Assembly (NCBI RefSeq): GCF_000013205.1
Contig: NC_007775.1
Span: 2,749,001 to 2,813,000 of the forward strand
Length of the DNA: 64,000 nt
Source of the DNA: Synechococcus sp. JA-3-3Ab
GTDB taxonomy: Bacteria; Cyanobacteriota; Cyanobacteriia; Thermostichales; Thermostichaceae
Direction of reading: 5' to 3'
Shown: one piece after another, positions 46,942 to 55,597 of the stretch
How the letters are laid out: each line of letters opens with the position of its first letter
How positions within the stretch are numbered: the stretch's first letter is position 1
Translations under genes and position numbers: made by a program
The notes under the pieces: generated by a model
Database searches by the model: none
What the model was told of the DNA's origin: nothing
What the model saw: the letters and a program-made list of their open reading frames with translations, nothing else

Positions 46942-47187
46942 CTAGGGGAAAAAGGCCCGGAACCAGGCGACGATCACCTGCCACACCTGCTCCAAAAAGG
47001 CGAAGGGATCCCGCAGCTCCTGCAACACCTGCCGCGGGCCAATTCTAAAGACCACGTACAGCACGGCCAGGAGGACCACGATCCCCACCGCCGTCCAGAT
47101 GGCCTCCCGAACCACCCGCACCCAGAAAACCAGCACAAAAATGGCGATGGCCACCGCGGCCACCAGCGGCAGGGTCTCCAGTACCAT
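46942..47187 (-). CDS. Small membrane protein of unknown function
   Basis: 81 aa with two membrane helices (LVAAVAIAIFVLVFWVRV and AIWTAVGIVVLLAVLYVV) and an amphipathic tail. ATG 47187 has GGGAGGACGCG immediately upstream on the coding strand, a good ribosome site. It is divergent from petN. No family recognised. Confidence 0.7.
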   Translation of the reverse strand: MVLETLPLVAAVAIAIFVLVFWVRVVREAIWTAVGIVVLLAVLYVVFRIGPRQVLQELRDPFAFLEQVWQVIVAWFRAFFP

Positions 47188-47320
47188 CGCGTCCTCCCTT
47201 TGGCTTGGGTTTTGGCCTCTGACCTTAATCTACCCAGTCGAGCCCTGTTGTAGATGCGCCGGGGATCCCATCCCGTAAAATGGGATCACCCCGATGAGCC
47301 TTCTTTGCTTGGCTAGACCT

Positions 47321-47410
47321 ATGGACATCATCACCTTTGGCTGGGTTGCCGTTGCGGCTTTCTTCGCCCTTTCCATTGCCTTCGTGGTTTGGGGCCGTAA
47401 CGGCATGTAG
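47321..47410 (+). CDS. petN: Cytochrome b6f complex subunit PetN
   Basis: 29 aa, one membrane helix of the b6f complex. It reads [13 protein letters not shown], then ends in VVWGRNGM, the invariant PetN tail. It is exactly the family length and is needed for b6f stability. It is followed 39 bp later by a 54-aa membrane protein on the same strand, probably co-transcribed. Confidence 0.96.
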   Translation: MDIITFGWVAVAAFFALSIAFVVWGRNGM

Positions 47411-47449
47411 CCCCAAGCATCCCCCTTGTCCTTCGCTACCTCTGGCTCT

Positions 47450-47614
47450 ATGGAAACCGACTTGCCCTGGGTGGCCCGCCTTGCGTATGGGAGCATCTTT
47501 TTGCTCTTGACGGCTGTAACGGTGGGCGTTGGCTACATCACCTTTATCGACTGGCGGGATCGGCGGCGGCGCAACGAGGCAGAACGGCAGGCTCGCCGCT
47601 CCAAGCGTCGCTAG
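47450..47614 (+). CDS. Small basic membrane protein downstream of petN
   Basis: 54 aa: one hydrophobic helix (AYGSIFLLLTAVTVGVGY) followed by a strongly basic cytoplasmic or stromal tail (DWRDRRRRNEAERQARR). ATG 47450 is the likely start. Its codon use and its position after petN support a real gene, but I cannot name it. Confidence 0.65.
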   Translation: METDLPWVARLAYGSIFLLLTAVTVGVGYITFIDWRDRRRRNEAERQARRSKRR

Positions 47615-47654
47615 CTCCTGGGGTTCTGGGAGAGGGGCCAAGAAGTTTCTCATC

Positions 47655-48035
47655 TCAATCCGGCTTACCGCCAACAACCCTCAGAGTAGGAGAGGCTACC
47701 GGGGGCAAGGGATCCTCAGGCTGGAGGCAAGAGAGCTCTTGCAGGAGGCTCTGGTTGGCTTCCCAGAGAGCTTGCAGGTTGTAGCCAGCGTAGGTGGGCA
47801 GAAAGTCGGCCAGCTTGCGGTTGGCCTCCCCCAGCAGGATCATGCAGCCGCGGCGGTTGCCGTTTTGCAGGTGGTAGTAGGCCACGGCGGTTTGCAACAG
47901 CCCCTGGTAGAAGCGCCGCTCCGGATCCACCGCTTCCATCCACAGGGCCTCCAGGGTGTCGTGGCAGGCGTAGAATTCCCCCCGGTTGAATTGCTCAACC
48001 GCCCGTTGCAGCGCTTCCAAATCGCAATCGCCCAT
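47655..48035 (-). CDS. DUF309 domain protein coupled to the phytochrome kinase
   Basis: 126 aa. DUF309 signature: FNRGEFYACHDTLEALWM, then FYQGLLQTAVAYYHLQNGN and RGCMILLGEA. The fold is a helical bundle, with no known enzyme activity. The start is ATG 48035, whose A is shared with the TGA stop of the upstream kinase (TGATG), so translation is coupled. A longer frame to 48149 exists but lies inside the kinase gene. The coupling suggests work in the same pathway; this is inference. Confidence 0.88.
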   Translation of the reverse strand: MGDCDLEALQRAVEQFNRGEFYACHDTLEALWMEAVDPERRFYQGLLQTAVAYYHLQNGNRRGCMILLGEANRKLADFLPTYAGYNLQALWEANQSLLQELSCLQPEDPLPPVASPTLRVVGGKPD

Positions 48036-50542
48036 CACGCGGTGCAAGAGGTCTGCCCAGGCAGGGATCCTTGCGGCAACACCAGGGTAAAGCACGTCTT
48101 GCCCTGGCCGCTTTCTATAGAGACGCAGCCCCCCAGCCGCTGCATCCACTGCTTAACCAAAGCCAGCCCCAGGCCGGTGCCGCCCCGCTTCCAGGGATCC
48201 CCGCTGGGGATGCGGTAGAACTTCTCGAAGATGCGCTCCCACTCGCTGCGGGGAATCTCCACCCCCTCGTTGACCACCCGAATTTGCACTTGTTCAGGGC
48301 TGAGGCGGCGCGCCGTCACCGTGATGCGGTGCTGAGGCGGGGTGTACTTGCAGGCGTTGTTGACCAGCTCCTGTACCACCCGCGTCAAGGCGGCCTGATC
48401 CGTCACCACCTTGCCCACCTTCGGGTCAATCTGCCACTGCAACTGTTGCTGATTGGCCTCGGCCCGCTGCACAAAGGGCTGCAGCACAGTGGGCAGCCAG
48501 GCGGCCAGGGACACTTCTTCAAGATGAAGGGGTTTGGATCCCTGCTCCAACCGCTGCAGATCCAGCAGATCGTTGATCAATTCCGCCTCGCGCTCGCACT
48601 CCTGCTCTAGGATTTGCAGATATTGCTCCCGTTTTTGGGGGGTGCGGGCCATTTTCAGCAGTTGGATGGCCATTTTCATGTTGGTGATGGGGGTGCGCAG
48701 CTCGTGGGAGACGGTGCTTAAAAAATCATCTTTGAGGCGGTTGAGGCGCTCCAGCTCGCTGATTTGTTGCACCGAGGCCTGGTAGAGGCGAGCCTGGCGG
48801 ATGGCGATGGCACAGTGATCCGCTACCTGCTGTACCACCTGCATCTCCAGGGTATCAAAGCACTCGGCTGCCGCCTTGGCCAACCACAGATCGCCCAACG
48901 CCCCCTGGTCATCCCGCAGCGGGCAAACCAAAAGCGTCAGCCCTTCCCGCCGTGGGATCCAGCTTTGCCCCGGCAGATGGCACAGTTGCGCCGCCTGCCC
49001 CCTTTGCAGTTGTCGGTAGAGATCTGGGTAGTCGGCCAGGGTTAGGGTGATCCCGCCGGCGGGCGGCAGGGCGGCGGTGTATTCATAGCGCACGGTGGCC
49101 TGGCCGGCTGCTCCCTCGTAGAGGCAGAGATCGCAGCCTTGGATGGGCAGCCCCAGCGCCAACTCCTGCACCACCGCCCGCAGGATCTGGGCTTCGTCTA
49201 GGCTGCTGCGCACCTGGTCGGTAACCCGCTGCAAGAGGGCATCCATGGCCAAAGAGCGCTGCAGGGCCGCCGTCCGCTCCTCTACCTCGTGCTCCAGACG
49301 GGCGTTGAGATCTTGCAACTGCCGGTAGAGCTGGTTTTGCGCAATCGACAGGGCCAGGTGCACCGCAGCGCGGCCGACTAGCTCCAGCTCCGCGGCCGAC
49401 CAGGCCTTGGGCTCGTCAACTTTCAGCTCCCGCCAAGCGGCAAAGGAGATCAACGGCAGTTCTTGACGGGGATCCTCCCCACCTTCCCCTTGGGCGGGCC
49501 AGCGGTAGCCGGCCCAGTGGGTCTCTTGGCAGAGGGCGCCGCGAAAGACGCTCAGCCAGCCCACCAGCTGCTCGTTCCAAACCAGCGGCACCGCCAGCAG
49601 CCCGCGAATGGGCGTCTGCTGCAGCTGGGCCTGCAGTTCTGGCCACTTCTCCAACTGGGAAAGCGACCACGTCTTCACCCCGTTTCCTGCTGTCTTGGGC
49701 CTTCCCACCTGCTCCTGCAGCCAGGCGTCGTAGCCTGCCGGCGGCTGGATCCCATGGTGGCAGAGGGTGTCCAGGCCCAGGAACCGGATGCGCAGCCGCG
49801 CCCCGATCCCTTGGAGGCCGGCGGTAAGCTGCTCCAGCACAGTGGTCAAGGTGGTCTCGGGGTGGAGCGGCGAGTACACCAGCGCCGCAATTTGGTTAAT
49901 CAAACGTTCCTGCTGCGCCTTTTGCCGCGCCTGCTCCAGCAATTCCGCCTGGGCAATGGCAATCGACACCTGATCCGCCACCAACTGCACCACCTGCAGC
50001 TCTTCGGCAGAGTAGGAGCGGGGCTCGGCGTGGTGGGAGACCAAGAGCCCCCACAACTGCTGGTGATGCAGGAGGGGTACCACCAGGGAGGAGGCCACCC
50101 CCATGCACTTGAGGTAGTGGGCATGGCAGGGATCCACCAGCCGCTGCGGCACCTCGCCCAGGGGCAAAGGCCGGGCCTGGGCAAAGCGGCCCAGCGACTC
50201 CGGCTGGCTGAGGAAGCGGGTCTGGGCCTCCACATCCACGATCACCCGCACCTGGGCCAGGCGAAACAGCTGCCGCGCCTCTTCTGGGATATCCCCCGCC
50301 GGAAACGATAGGCCCAAGAGGGAGGGCAACCGCTCGGCTTGTCGGGCTTCCGCCACCACCGTCCCATGGCCTTCCGGGTCGAAGCGGTATACCTTGACCC
50401 GATCCGTGCCCAAAAAGGCGCGCACCTCCTCCACCGTTGCCCTCAGGATCTGATCCAGCTCCAGGGATTGCCGGATCTGGTGGGTAATGCGGTTGATGAG
50501 GACATCCCGGCTGGCGCAGGCTGCAGGGGCCAAGGTTTCCAT
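48035..50542 (-). CDS. PAS-less phytochrome histidine kinase (GAF-PHY-GAF-HK, Cph1-like)
   Basis: 835 aa red/far-red sensor kinase. GAF1 (about 19-199) holds the phytochrome features: FPAGDIPEEARQLF with the conserved Asp near 84, and DPCHAHYLKCMGV, whose Cys139-His140 is the bilin attachment pair. A PHY-type domain (about 210-400) shows a tongue-like segment ending LPLISFAAWRELK, divergent from the usual PRxSF. A third GAF (about 430-585) precedes HisKA with phospho-acceptor His613 in STVSHELRTPITN, then LVNNACKYTPP and GGTGLGLAL. No N-terminal PAS or knot lasso is present. It appears to be the SyA-Cph1/SyB-Cph1 class from hot-spring Synechococcus, as recalled. ATG 50542 lacks a clear ribosome site; TTG 50560 is an alternative. 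Confidence 0.92.
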   Translation of the reverse strand: METLAPAACASRDVLINRITHQIRQSLELDQILRATVEEVRAFLGTDRVKVYRFDPEGHGTVVAEARQAERLPSLLGLSFPAGDIPEEARQLFRLAQVRVIVDVEAQTRFLSQPESLGRFAQARPLPLGEVPQRLVDPCHAHYLKCMGVASSLVVPLLHHQQLWGLLVSHHAEPRSYSAEELQVVQLVADQVSIAIAQAELLEQARQKAQQERLINQIAALVYSPLHPETTLTTVLEQLTAGLQGIGARLRIRFLGLDTLCHHGIQPPAGYDAWLQEQVGRPKTAGNGVKTWSLSQLEKWPELQAQLQQTPIRGLLAVPLVWNEQLVGWLSVFRGALCQETHWAGYRWPAQGEGGEDPRQELPLISFAAWRELKVDEPKAWSAAELELVGRAAVHLALSIAQNQLYRQLQDLNARLEHEVEERTAALQRSLAMDALLQRVTDQVRSSLDEAQILRAVVQELALGLPIQGCDLCLYEGAAGQATVRYEYTAALPPAGGITLTLADYPDLYRQLQRGQAAQLCHLPGQSWIPRREGLTLLVCPLRDDQGALGDLWLAKAAAECFDTLEMQVVQQVADHCAIAIRQARLYQASVQQISELERLNRLKDDFLSTVSHELRTPITNMKMAIQLLKMARTPQKREQYLQILEQECEREAELINDLLDLQRLEQGSKPLHLEEVSLAAWLPTVLQPFVQRAEANQQQLQWQIDPKVGKVVTDQAALTRVVQELVNNACKYTPPQHRITVTARRLSPEQVQIRVVNEGVEIPRSEWERIFEKFYRIPSGDPWKRGGTGLGLALVKQWMQRLGGCVSIESGQGKTCFTLVLPQGSLPGQTSCTA

Positions 50543-50666
50543 AGCTATAGGGGAGTGCAAAAGTATTGGAAGCTACACCTCCCCTTTCACGATAGCGCCC
50601 CCTGCCGGGAAGTTAGAGAGCCCCAAGTAAAAAGCTTAAAAAATGCCAAAAGTTCTCCACCCTTCT

Positions 50667-51485
50667 TCACAAGGGGGGCTGAGGCAGGCGGAAGAGGCGG
50701 GCGGCATTTTGGCTGGTCTGTCGGGCCAGGTCTTGCAAGGGGATCTGCAACAGCTCCGCCAGGGTTTGGGCCACCCGCTGCACATGGGCCGGCTCGTTGC
50801 GCTTGCCGCGGAAGGGGGTGGGGGCCAGGAAAGGGCAATCGGTTTCCACCAGAAGCTGGGACAGAGGCACCTCCTGGGCCGAGCGGCGCACCGTCTCAGC
50901 GTTCTTAAAGGTGACGATGCCGCTAAAGCTGATGAAGCAGCCCAGCTCCACAAACAGTCGCGTCTCCTCCGGGGATCCGCTCCAGCAGTGCATCACCGCC
51001 CGCAGCGGCCCCCTGGCAGCCATGGCCTCCCTCAAAATCTCGTAGGTGGCTGCTGCCGCCTCGCGGCAATGGACGATCAGGGCCAAATCCTGCTCCTGGG
51101 CAAGGGCAATGTGGGCGCGGAAGGATTCTGTTTGCCGCTCCACATCGGCCGGGTCGGACTTGTAGAAATCTAGGCCTGTCTCCCCAATGGCCACCACTCG
51201 GGGGTCGCCGGCGGCCAACTGGGCGATCTTTTCGGCCAGATCCGGCTGCCACTGGCGCGCCTCCAGAGGGTGCAGCCCCACCGACAAAAACACCTCCGGA
51301 TACTGGTCGGCAATGGCCTGCAATTGGGGAAACTCCGCCGGCGTTACGCAGGAGTGCACCAGTTGCTGGATCCCGGCCTGGCGCCAGCGCTCGGCCACCT
51401 GCGGCAGATCTTCGGCAAAATCGGGATAGTTCAAGTGGACGTGGGTATCCACGAGGGGGGCAGCGGGCAAGACGGCGGTGCTCAA
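50667..51485 (-). CDS. tatD: TatD family metal-dependent hydrolase
   Basis: 272 aa TIM-barrel DNase-like hydrolase. Metal ligands: VDTHVHLNY near the N-terminus, Glu in AIGETGLDFY, His in LIVHCREA, His in MHCWSG, and Asp in LVETDCPFLAP. Members cut DNA 3' ends or act in tRNA or protein quality control. The start is TTG 51485, supported by GGGAG about 7 bp before it. It is upstream of the phytochrome kinase on the same strand with a 124 bp gap. Confidence 0.92.
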   Translation of the reverse strand: MSTAVLPAAPLVDTHVHLNYPDFAEDLPQVAERWRQAGIQQLVHSCVTPAEFPQLQAIADQYPEVFLSVGLHPLEARQWQPDLAEKIAQLAAGDPRVVAIGETGLDFYKSDPADVERQTESFRAHIALAQEQDLALIVHCREAAAATYEILREAMAARGPLRAVMHCWSGSPEETRLFVELGCFISFSGIVTFKNAETVRRSAQEVPLSQLLVETDCPFLAPTPFRGKRNEPAHVQRVAQTLAELLQIPLQDLARQTSQNAARLFRLPQPPL

Positions 51486-51622
51486 GGCTCAGCTCCCGAA
51501 CCAAATGTTGCGGACTCTATCCAATTGTAAAAGCGGTTCCCGGCCTGCTTGGGGTGGGGGCTGCTGCGGGAGGAGCAGGATGATCCATGATGATTGAGGA
51601 AACCTTACGCTGGAGGTTTGCT

Positions 51623-52213
51623 ATGGCCCGTACTCCCTCGACCATGTTGCCTCTGGGCACCCCTGCCCCTGACTTCAGCCTGCCCGATGTGGTGAGCGGC
51701 CAAACCATTTCCCTCTCCACCTTTGCCGACAAGCCGGCCCTGTTGGTAATGTTTATTTGCCAGCACTGCCCCTATGTGAAGCATGTGCAAGAGGAGCTGG
51801 CCCGCATTGGCAGAGATTATAAGGATCGCGGCGTCGGCATTGTAGCCATCAGCGCCAACGACGTGGAGAAATACCCCGACGACAGCCCCGAGAACCTGAA
51901 GAAGATGGCCGAGACCTTGGGCTTCACCTTCCCGTTTTGCTACGACGAAAGCCAAGAGGTGGCCAAGGCCTTCACGGCGGCCTGCACCCCCGACTTTTTC
52001 TTGTTCGACGCGGAGCGCAAGCTGGTGTACCGCGGCCAACTGGACGACAGCCGCCCCAGCCTGCCGGATGTGCCGGTGACGGGCAAAGATTTGCGGGCGG
52101 CGCTGGATAACCTGCTGGCGGGCAAGCCCATCGATCCCGACCAAAAGCCCAGCCTCGGCTGCAACATCAAGTGGAAACCCGGCAATGAGCCCGACTATTT
52201 CAAGCAAGCCTAA
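51623..52213 (+). CDS. Thioredoxin-fold redoxin (AhpC/TSA-like) protein
   Basis: 196 aa. The peroxiredoxin-like opening GTPAPDFSLPDVVSG is followed by the active site MFICQHCPYVKHV (CxxC) and a cis-Pro loop with an extra Cys in AACTPDFFLFD. The C-terminal LGCNIKWKPGNEPDYF is typical of a cyanobacterial/bacterial thioredoxin-like group annotated as redoxin. It probably reduces disulfides or peroxides; the substrate is unknown. ATG 51623 with TGGAGG 6 bp upstream is clearly better than the 51587 start. Confidence 0.9.
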   Translation: MARTPSTMLPLGTPAPDFSLPDVVSGQTISLSTFADKPALLVMFICQHCPYVKHVQEELARIGRDYKDRGVGIVAISANDVEKYPDDSPENLKKMAETLGFTFPFCYDESQEVAKAFTAACTPDFFLFDAERKLVYRGQLDDSRPSLPDVPVTGKDLRAALDNLLAGKPIDPDQKPSLGCNIKWKPGNEPDYFKQA

Positions 52214-52730
52214 ATTCGCCAGCAACCCTTGGGAAAGCCTGAGCCGACCGGCCAGCCAAGCCCGCCGGGCGCCTCTAGTAGGGGTGGGCTTGGGGGAATC
52301 TGCGGAAAAAGTAGCCAGGGCAGTTCCGGGTTCCTTTGTGCCAGCAGGCTGCAGGCCTTGAAGCTAGGGTTTTTGCCTGCGGCGGCGCCCAGGGTTTTCC
52401 CCTCTCCCAGGGGGCTGCGGCATCAGCCGCAAGTTCTGGGTAGCCCAGGGCGCAGAACTAACTCTGACAAACCGGAAAGGACTCCAAAGGCAAGCTGTAG
52501 CCGCGGGGAGAATCTCAACATCCTCGATGAATCCAGAGATAACCTCGGGTTAATCTTCCTGGGGTAGTTTAGCGATGGCTGACTCTTGCCAAAGGCAAAA
52601 ATTGCAGGGGGCGAAGGTCGAAGTGGATTTTCACTGTCGCGATCTGGACGCGATCTGAAATCCGAAAATGCCTTTGCCTTTGGCAAGTTGGTAGCGGAGT
52701 CCAGGTCAAGCTTTCAAGCGAGGGAAAACG
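52214..52730. other. Intergenic region with inverted repeats upstream of the ABC cluster
   Basis: 517 bp. I see no gene; a 112-codon plus frame at 52229 looks random. The region holds a 15-bp inverted repeat (separate entry), a direct repeat of CGCGATCTG in the middle (near 52637 and 52648), and a CCCCTCTCCCAGGGGG hairpin near 52400. Confidence 0.5.
52585..52687. repeat. Perfect 15-bp inverted repeat 45-145 bp upstream of the solute-binding gene
   Basis: Left arm CTTGCCAAAGGCAAA (52585-52599) and right arm TTTGCCTTTGGCAAG (52673-52687) are exact reverse complements 73 bp apart. Each arm is itself a small hairpin TTGCC-AAA-GGCAA. Two CGCGATCTG direct repeats lie between. It could be a pair of operator sites or a large stem in the leader RNA of the ABC cluster. 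Confidence 0.7.
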
Positions 52731-53735
52731 ATGAAGCGTCCTCTACCTTTGTTGGCGGTACTCTGGAGCCTGGTTTTTGCCCAGCCCCTTGGGTGGGGAT
52801 CCCTGAACCCAGCCTGGGCCAAGCCGTCCGGCACCTTGCGTTTGTACACTTCCCAACCCGATGCAGATGCTCAGAAAACCGTGGCTGCGTTTCGGGAAGT
52901 TTATCCAGAGGTTTCGGTGGAGATCTTTCGCTCCGGCACCGAGGAGGTGATCAGCCGCTTTTTGCTGGAAGCCGAAAAGGGTAGTCCCCAGGCTGATGTG
53001 TTGCTGGTGGCCGATGCGCCTACTTTTGAGTTGCTGAAATCCCGCAATTTGCTGGAGCCCTACTGCAGCCCTGAAGCCAAGGCCATCGCCGCCACCTACT
53101 ACGATCCAGACTGCCACTATTTCGGCACCAAGATCCTGGCCACGGTGATCGTTTACAACACGGCCAAAGCCCAGCCCGTGGATAGCTGGGCGGCCCTAGC
53201 CCAGGTTCCGGAAGGCCAACTGGTGATGCCCAGCCCCACCTATTCGGGTGCTGCCGCCTACAATTTGGGGGTGATCACACGCACCCCCGGCCTGGGCTGG
53301 GAGTGGTACGAAGCCCTGAAAAAGAACAAAACGGTGCTGGTGCAGGGCAATGGCGCTGTCGCCCGCAACGTCGCCAGTGGCGAACAGAGCTACGGCATGG
53401 TGGTGGACTTTCTTGCCATTCGCAGCCGCAACGAGGGATCCCCAGTGGAGGTGGTCTATCCCAAGGAGGGCGTGCCGGTGATTACCGAGCCGGTGGGAAT
53501 TGTCAAAGGAACGTCTAACCTGGAAGCTGCCCAGGCTTTTGTGGACTTCTTGCTGTCTCAGAAGGGGCAGGAGGTCGCTGCTGAGATGGGCTACATGCCG
53601 CTGCGGCAGGGTGTGACGCCGCCAAAAGGGTTCCCCGCTTTGAGCGAGCTGAAGATCTTGAGCGCCCCGGCAGCAGAGTTGGCCCAAAGCCGCGAGGCCG
53701 ACAAGGCCCGCTTTGCCAAGTTGTTTGAGGAATAG
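52731..53735 (+). CDS. ABC transporter substrate-binding protein, iron/aminoethylphosphonate type
   Basis: 334 aa periplasmic protein with a signal peptide (about 1-31, ending NPAWAKP). The fold class is that of FutA/AfuA and PhnS: TLRLYTSQPDADAQKTVAAF, then SGTEEVISRFLLEAEKG, ADVLLVADAPTFELL and VYPKEGVPVITEPVGIV. The Tyr pair that binds ferric iron in FbpA/FutA is not obvious, so iron is not certain; phosphonate or another anion is possible. The stop is followed directly by the permease start codon, so the two form an operon. Confidence 0.82.
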   Translation: MKRPLPLLAVLWSLVFAQPLGWGSLNPAWAKPSGTLRLYTSQPDADAQKTVAAFREVYPEVSVEIFRSGTEEVISRFLLEAEKGSPQADVLLVADAPTFELLKSRNLLEPYCSPEAKAIAATYYDPDCHYFGTKILATVIVYNTAKAQPVDSWAALAQVPEGQLVMPSPTYSGAAAYNLGVITRTPGLGWEWYEALKKNKTVLVQGNGAVARNVASGEQSYGMVVDFLAIRSRNEGSPVEVVYPKEGVPVITEPVGIVKGTSNLEAAQAFVDFLLSQKGQEVAAEMGYMPLRQGVTPPKGFPALSELKILSAPAAELAQSREADKARFAKLFEE

Positions 53736-55442
53736 GTGGGATCCCTTGGGCGTCGGCAAAGGCGTGGTCTAACGTTTCTGGGGGAGGGTTTGAGTAAAGG
53801 GTTAAGGCACCCCATCATTCCCTGGCTGGTGGCTGTACCGGGCCTTTTGGTTTTGACCCATGCCTATCCCCTCTGGCGGCTGCTGCAGCGGGCCTTGGGC
53901 GGCGAAGGTGAGAACATCCGCTGGTTGCTGGAAACGCCCCGTGTCCATCTGGCGCTGGTTCACAGCCTTTGGGTGTCGGCGGTCTCAGCCACATTGGCGC
54001 TGGTCGGCGGCCTGGTGCTGGCGGTACTCACCACCCAGACAGATTTGCCGGGCCGCAGCATCCTGCGGGTGCTCTTTTTATCTCCCCTTGTGGTTCCGCC
54101 CCAGGTTTTGGCCTTGGCCTGGATCCAATGGGCCGGGCCGGTGGGCTATTTGCAGCAGGGGCTGCGCTGGATTTTGGGGGGTCAGGGATCCCTGTGGAGC
54201 CTCTACACGCCGGGGGGGATCATCCTGCTGCTGGCTCTTTTTGTGCTGCCAATTGCCTACCTGACGCTGGTGGCGGGCTTGAGCCGGCTCTCCAAGCAAG
54301 CTCAGGAGGCGGCCCAACTGGATGGGGCCAACCTGCTGCAGGTTTGGCTCTTCATCACGCTGCCCCTGTTGCGGCCCTCTGTGGCGGCAGCAGCGGCGCT
54401 GGCCTTCTTGGGGGCCTGGGGCAATTTCGGGATCCCGGCCTTGCTGGGGATCCCAGGACGCTACCTGACTTTGCCCACCCTGCTGTACCAAGAGGTGATC
54501 AACTTCGGCGGGGATGGGTTTGGGCGCAGCGCGGCGCTGGCGTTGCTCTTTGGCCTGCCGGCCCTCTTCTTTTTGGCCTGGTCACAGCAGCCTCAGGCGG
54601 GGCTGGATCCGGGCGAGGCCCCTCCGGATCCCTATCGCTTGGGCTGGCTGGGTTGGCTGCTCAGCGGGATCCTCTTTGCCGCAGCCTTGCTGGTCATCCT
54701 TGGGCCTTTGCTGGCCATGGCTGCAACTGCCCTGCTGCGGGCCTATGGCCTGCCCTTGGTCTGGTCTAACCTGACGCTGGAGCATTTCCGGCTGGTTCTG
54801 TTTGAGCTGGAGCGGGCCCGCCGCGCCACGCTGCACAGTTTGGGTTTGGCGGGAGGAGCAGCGCTGCTCTGCAGCGGGATGGCGACGATCTTGGGCTACG
54901 CCCTGACCCGGCTGAAAGCACGGCTGCTGGCGCTGCTCAGCTTCATTGTGGACTTGCCCTATGCCCTGCCGGGCCTGATTTTTGCGTTGTCCCTCATTTT
55001 GGTGTGGTTGCCCCCTCCCCTGCCGGGGCTGAGCCTCTACGGCACCCTGTGGCTGATCCTGATGGCCTACTTGGGGCGGTTCTTGGCCCTGGCGCTGCAA
55101 CCGATGCAAGCTGCTTGGCGCAGCCTGGACACCAGCCTGGAGGAGGCGGCCAGCATCGACGGGGCCTCCCTGCTGCAAACTTTTCGCTACCTCCTGCTGC
55201 CCCTGCTGGCACCGGCCTTGACAGCAGCGGTGTTGCTGGTGTTTTTGCAATCTTTTGCCGAGCTGACCCTCTCCGCCCTCTTGGTCACCTCCCGCTCAGA
55301 AACCTTTGGGTGGCTCATCTTTGGCTTGCAACAGGGGGGCTACACCCACCAGGCAGCAGCTCTGAGCACCCTGCTGGTACTCGTTCTCTTTGGCTTGGCT
55401 GCCGGGATCCAGGCGCTGCGGCGGCAGGTTGGGCAGCCTTAA
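53736..55442 (+). CDS. ABC transporter double permease (FutB/SfuB-like)
   Basis: 568 aa, about twelve membrane helices, two fused copies of a permease unit. Each copy has the ATPase-docking EAA loop: EAAQLDGANLLQVWLFITLP in the first half and EEAASIDGASLLQTFRYLL in the second. GTG 53736 begins at the base after the upstream TAG; GAGGA lies 5 bp before it. No ATP-binding gene follows, so the ATPase must be encoded elsewhere. Substrate as for the binding protein. Confidence 0.9.
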   Translation: MGSLGRRQRRGLTFLGEGLSKGLRHPIIPWLVAVPGLLVLTHAYPLWRLLQRALGGEGENIRWLLETPRVHLALVHSLWVSAVSATLALVGGLVLAVLTTQTDLPGRSILRVLFLSPLVVPPQVLALAWIQWAGPVGYLQQGLRWILGGQGSLWSLYTPGGIILLLALFVLPIAYLTLVAGLSRLSKQAQEAAQLDGANLLQVWLFITLPLLRPSVAAAAALAFLGAWGNFGIPALLGIPGRYLTLPTLLYQEVINFGGDGFGRSAALALLFGLPALFFLAWSQQPQAGLDPGEAPPDPYRLGWLGWLLSGILFAAALLVILGPLLAMAATALLRAYGLPLVWSNLTLEHFRLVLFELERARRATLHSLGLAGGAALLCSGMATILGYALTRLKARLLALLSFIVDLPYALPGLIFALSLILVWLPPPLPGLSLYGTLWLILMAYLGRFLALALQPMQAAWRSLDTSLEEAASIDGASLLQTFRYLLLPLLAPALTAAVLLVFLQSFAELTLSALLVTSRSETFGWLIFGLQQGGYTHQAAALSTLLVLVLFGLAAGIQALRRQVGQP

Positions 55443-55597
55443 GCAGGGGATCCCACCAGATCCTTCACGGATGGGGGTCGATGGTGGTGGTGCGACGGAT
55501 GGGTTGCCCCTTCAGGATCCCCGGTTTATAACCTGCTCTTAATGTCGCTGCGCTAGTATCAGTCCTGCCCTTAGTGGATGCGACTGCATTTTATTTT

